Part shown: piece after piece, positions 61,545 to 64,000 of the stretch
How positions within the stretch are numbered: position 1 is the first letter of the stretch
How the letters are laid out: each line of letters opens with the position of its first letter
Source of the DNA: Fuerstiella marisgermanici
GTDB taxonomy: Bacteria > Planctomycetota > Planctomycetia > Planctomycetales > Planctomycetaceae
NCBI RefSeq assembly: GCF_001983935.1
Contig: NZ_CP017641.1
Coordinates: 558,001-622,000, forward strand
DNA length: 64,000 bases
Direction of reading: 5' to 3'
Notes under the pieces: model-generated
Seen by the model: only the letters and a program-made list of their open reading frames with translations
Databases searched by the model: none
Told to the model about the DNA's origin: nothing
Position numbers and translations under genes: made by a program

Positions 61545-62266
61545 CTTACACGTACACCGATATCTCCAAGATGATCGATCATTCGCTGTTGCAGCCGATG
61601 ATGGATCAGGACGCGCTGGAATCCGGCATCAAGCTGGCTCTGGCTTACGACGCGGCCAGCGTATGCATTATGCCATACTACCTGAAACGCTGTGCCGACC
61701 TGCTGGCAGGCAGTTCAGTGATGCCGTCCACCACGATTGGGTTTCCGCATGGCGGTCATACGACCGCGATCAAGCAGGCCGAAGCCGAACAAGCGATTGC
61801 GGACGGGTGTCAGGAACTGGACATGGTCGTCAATATTTCGCAGGTCTTAAGCGGGAAATGGGACTATGTGACGACCGACATCAAAGCTGTCATTGAGGTG
61901 GCTCACGCAGCGAAACGGAAGGTGAAAGTCATCTTCGAAAACTGCTACCTGACTGACGACCAAAAGATTCGTCTGTGCAAAATCTGCAGTGAACTGAATG
62001 CGGACTGGGTGAAGACGTCAACGGGTTACGGCACCAGCGGAGCGACGATCGAAGACCTCACCTTGATGAGAAAACACGCGGCTGACCACGTGCAGGTGAA
62101 AGCTGCCGGCGGCGTCCGGGAACTCGATAAGTTGCTGGAAGTGCGCGACATCGGCGTGTCACGGGTCGGAGCCAGTGCGACGAAAGTGATTCTGGACGAA
62201 TGCCGCAAACGGCTGGAGCTGGAGCCAATTTTAGTGGCCGATGCGACCGAAATTTCGGGGTACTGA
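61541..62266 (+). CDS. deoC: Deoxyribose-phosphate aldolase (DeoC)
   Basis: 241 residues. Splits 2-deoxyribose-5-phosphate to glyceraldehyde-3-phosphate and acetaldehyde. The family pattern is clear: IDHSLLQP near 12, ASVCIMPYY near 38, [20 protein letters not shown] near 63-82, ELDMVVNIS near 92, the Lys in [11 protein letters not shown], and the Schiff-base Lys in [18 protein letters not shown] near 155. [10 protein letters not shown] is also standard. It overlaps the isomerase gene and is followed 5 bases later by an acyl-CoA ligase, so the acetaldehyde or a related product may be passed on. Confidence 0.93.
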   Translation: MTYTYTDISKMIDHSLLQPMMDQDALESGIKLALAYDAASVCIMPYYLKRCADLLAGSSVMPSTTIGFPHGGHTTAIKQAEAEQAIADGCQELDMVVNISQVLSGKWDYVTTDIKAVIEVAHAAKRKVKVIFENCYLTDDQKIRLCKICSELNADWVKTSTGYGTSGATIEDLTLMRKHAADHVQVKAAGGVRELDKLLEVRDIGVSRVGASATKVILDECRKRLELEPILVADATEISGY

Positions 62267-62271
62267 TTAAC

Positions 62272-63564
62272 GTGGATCAAACTATTGAAGACGTGTGGCA
62301 AAGTCGTGAGCTGATCGAGCAAATCCAGGCTCGGCGGCTGGCCGAAATGCTCGAAGCCATTATCCCTCGCAATCGGTTCTACACTTCCAAATTCGAAGCG
62401 GCGGGTGTTGACGTGGCCAGTGTGAAAACGCTGGAAGACCTTCGCAAACTGCCGCTTACAACCAAGCAGGAACTCGTCGATTCTCAGACGCAGCAGCCGC
62501 CGTATGGCGCGAATCTGTCGTACCCGTCGACGTCCTACACTCGGCTGCATCAAACGTCGGGCACCACCGGGCGTCCGATGAGATGGATGGATACGGCTGC
62601 AAGCTGGGACTGGATCATGGAATGCTGGCGGCAGATTTATCTGCTGGCCGGTTTAACCAAACACGACCGGCTGTTCTTTCCGTTTTCATTTGGCCCGTTT
62701 ATTGGTTTTTGGGCGGCGTTTGAAGGAGCGTCTCGGCTGGGCAACTTTGTCATCGCTGGCGGTGGGATGTCGACGGAAATTCGTCTGCACGCCATGATCG
62801 AAAATGAAGCCACTGTTGTCTGTTGTACTCCGACCTACGCGCTTCGCATGGCGGAAGTCGCAGCTCAGGAAGGCATCGATCTAAAGGAATCCAGTGTCCG
62901 CATGTTGATTGTCGCGGGCGAACCTGGTGGAGCCATCCCGGCCACTCGCACCCGCATCGAATCTGCCTGGGACGCTCGTGTCATTGATCACTGGGGCATG
63001 ACGGAAATTGCCTCTCTGGGAGTCGAAAGTGAAGATCGTCCCGGCGGTATGTATCTTCTGGAAACAGAAATGATTGCCGAGATCGTCGATCCGGAAACAC
63101 TCGAACCCGTCGCGCCGGGCGAAGTTGGTGAGCTGCTCATCACGAATCTTGGCCGCCTTGGCTCACCGCTGATACGCTACCGCACGCGAGATCTTGTGCA
63201 GGCCAGCACAGACGAAGATCCGTCCGGCCGCAAATTACAGTGGCTGGCGGGCGGGATTCTGGGGCGATCAGACGACATGGTGACCGTGCGCGGAAACAAT
63301 GTGTTTCCGTCCAGCGTTGAGGCCGTGTTGCGAGAGATCGACGCCGTGGCGGAATTCCGGATCGACGTGAAGACCGTGCGAGCCATGCATGAGCTGTGTA
63401 TTACGGTCGAACCAACAACGGAAGCGGAGGCTGAGGGACTGCAGAACGTAGTCAAAGCATCCCTGCGAAAACGGCTGGGATTTGCCTGCGAAGTAGCTCT
63501 TGCGGACCCCGGCGAACTTCCGCGATTTGAGCTTAAGGGGCGGCGGTTTCACAGGGAAACATAG
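62272..63564 (+). CDS. Phenylacetate-CoA ligase-like AMP-forming ligase
   Basis: 430 residues from a GTG at 62272, 5 bases after the deoC stop; a longer frame would overlap deoC by 67 bases. An adenylate-forming enzyme of the PaaK group: RLAEMLEAIIPRNRFYTSKF, RKLPLTTKQELVDSQ, the phosphate loop LHQTSGTTGRPMRW near 97, DHWGMTEIASLG near 242, SPLIRYRTRDL near 300, and GRSDDMVTVRGNNVFPSSVE near 332. It would activate a carboxylic acid to its CoA thioester. The acid is unknown; aryl acids are typical for the family. Confidence 0.85.
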   Translation: MDQTIEDVWQSRELIEQIQARRLAEMLEAIIPRNRFYTSKFEAAGVDVASVKTLEDLRKLPLTTKQELVDSQTQQPPYGANLSYPSTSYTRLHQTSGTTGRPMRWMDTAASWDWIMECWRQIYLLAGLTKHDRLFFPFSFGPFIGFWAAFEGASRLGNFVIAGGGMSTEIRLHAMIENEATVVCCTPTYALRMAEVAAQEGIDLKESSVRMLIVAGEPGGAIPATRTRIESAWDARVIDHWGMTEIASLGVESEDRPGGMYLLETEMIAEIVDPETLEPVAPGEVGELLITNLGRLGSPLIRYRTRDLVQASTDEDPSGRKLQWLAGGILGRSDDMVTVRGNNVFPSSVEAVLREIDAVAEFRIDVKTVRAMHELCITVEPTTEAEAEGLQNVVKASLRKRLGFACEVALADPGELPRFELKGRRFHRET

Positions 63565-63678
63565 CCGCGATTTTCGAACACTTCCGCCCGCCTGCGCGTT
63601 AAGATATTGCAGCGGTCTGCCTGTCAGTCCGTGCAGTCGATCGCGTTCTGCGTACCTAGTCTTCGGATCAATCCTGTT

Positions 63679-64000
63679 ATGCGCATTCTTCTCGCCCTCC
63701 TGATCAGTTGTTTTGCCTGCTCAACGGCCGATGCCGCTCTGCCGCCGGAAGTTCGCAGACAACTTACGGACCTCAACCGCGAACTCCGTCCGGTCCTCGG
63801 CATGCTTCGGCAAAACAAGGTGGACGAAGCTCAGGCCATTATTCAGAAGGTCGAAACCGAACTGGCTGGGCTGAACATTGCGGAAGACGAAAAAGATCGC
63901 AGCCTGTCATTGCTGCAATCTTCGATCGCCCGAGCCAAAGCCGCGATCCCTGTCAGCTTTGAACAGGAAGTGGCACCGATCCTGAAGGCGAACTGCCTGG
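63679..64000 (+). CDS. Secreted planctomycete cytochrome c-domain protein, N-terminal part (runs off the right edge)
   Basis: About 107 codons are visible from an ATG at 63679. A signal peptide (MRILLALLISCFACSTADAA) is followed by a helical region and then VSFEQEVAPILKANCL at the window edge. FEQEVxPILxxxCxxCH is the start of the PSCyt (planctomycete cytochrome c, PF07635-type) domain, so a CxxCH haem motif should follow just outside the window. Downstream domains, often DUF1549/DUF1553 or others, cannot be seen. It lies 115 bases after the CoA ligase gene. Confidence 0.7.
   Translation, partial: MRILLALLISCFACSTADAALPPEVRRQLTDLNRELRPVLGMLRQNKVDEAQAIIQKVETELAGLNIAEDEKDRSLSLLQSSIARAKAAIPVSFEQEVAPILKANCL

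Noticed and set aside
1-64000. tRNA or rRNA genes, prophage or insertion sequences
   Set aside because: I scanned for T-loop GTTCGAATC words in gaps, integrase or transposase genes and terminal repeats with target duplications, and found none I could support.

Overview
The window looks like a chromosomal segment of a planctomycete (phylum Planctomycetota). The evidence is the set of families present: a Tat-exported DUF1501 protein, a DUF1080 lipoprotein-like secreted protein, a truncated gene at the right edge with the planctomycete cytochrome c (PSCyt-type) beginning, an ECF sigma factor next to a zinc-finger Ser/Thr kinase, a MoxR/DUF58/VWA operon, and a giant cadherin-repeat surface protein whose N-terminus carries an LEPR-like motif. 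Base composition looks even throughout. I saw no phage, insertion sequence, tRNA, rRNA or CRISPR array.

Layout. 1-3.7 kb (minus): metallophosphoesterase, UvrA and the first codons of a MoaD-like protein, overlapping one another. 3.8-11.5 kb: secreted tandem alpha/beta hydrolase (minus), LURP/scramblase-like protein, prepilin-peptidase-like protein, GlmS and an FGGY sugar kinase (all plus), closed by a strong hairpin. 11.5-16.2 kb (minus): RRM RNA-binding protein, a 95-residue protein, a classical AAA ATPase, a PspA/IM30 homologue and a DUF1080 protein. 16.6-21.7 kb: DUF1501, FabZ-like dehydratase, an NtrC-like regulator without a recognisable GAFTGA loop, and a SCO1-DUF420 fusion. 22.2-30.8 kb: secreted repeat-linker protein, Ser/Thr kinase plus ECF sigma factor, MFS-like transporter, purine nucleoside phosphorylase, thiol peroxidase and a small secreted protein. 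31.3-40 kb: FabH, VOC protein, GlnD, a second prepilin peptidase, Fur, a FlgM-like protein, a secreted protein and threonine aldolase. 40-48.8 kb: HisD, TIM-barrel isomerase and RbsD/FucU cluster, then secreted and membrane proteins, a serine hydrolase, a Tat-exported ceramidase-like protein and an RCK potassium channel. 48.9-55.8 kb (minus): MoxR, DUF58 and two BatA-like/VWA membrane proteins. 56-64 kb: Rieske oxygenase, cadherin-repeat protein, then a tight isomerase, DeoC and acyl-CoA ligase operon, and the truncated cytochrome-type protein.

The most interesting cluster is 12.2-15.4 kb. A PspA/IM30 protein (bacterial ESCRT-III superfamily) is encoded upstream of, and on the same strand as, a classical AAA ATPase with a Vps4-like SKYVGESE pore-loop region, followed by a small unknown protein. 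This could be a bacterial ESCRT-III/Vps4-like membrane-remodelling module. Other points of interest are a structured dispersed repeat of about 104 bp in three copies, several families of long palindromes in intergenic spaces, a potassium channel with an altered selectivity filter (TVGSQE), two prepilin-peptidase genes that have each lost a different part of the family signature, and a 327-bp exact-period tandem repeat in the cadherin gene.

All functional calls rest on reading motifs by eye. No database search was run.
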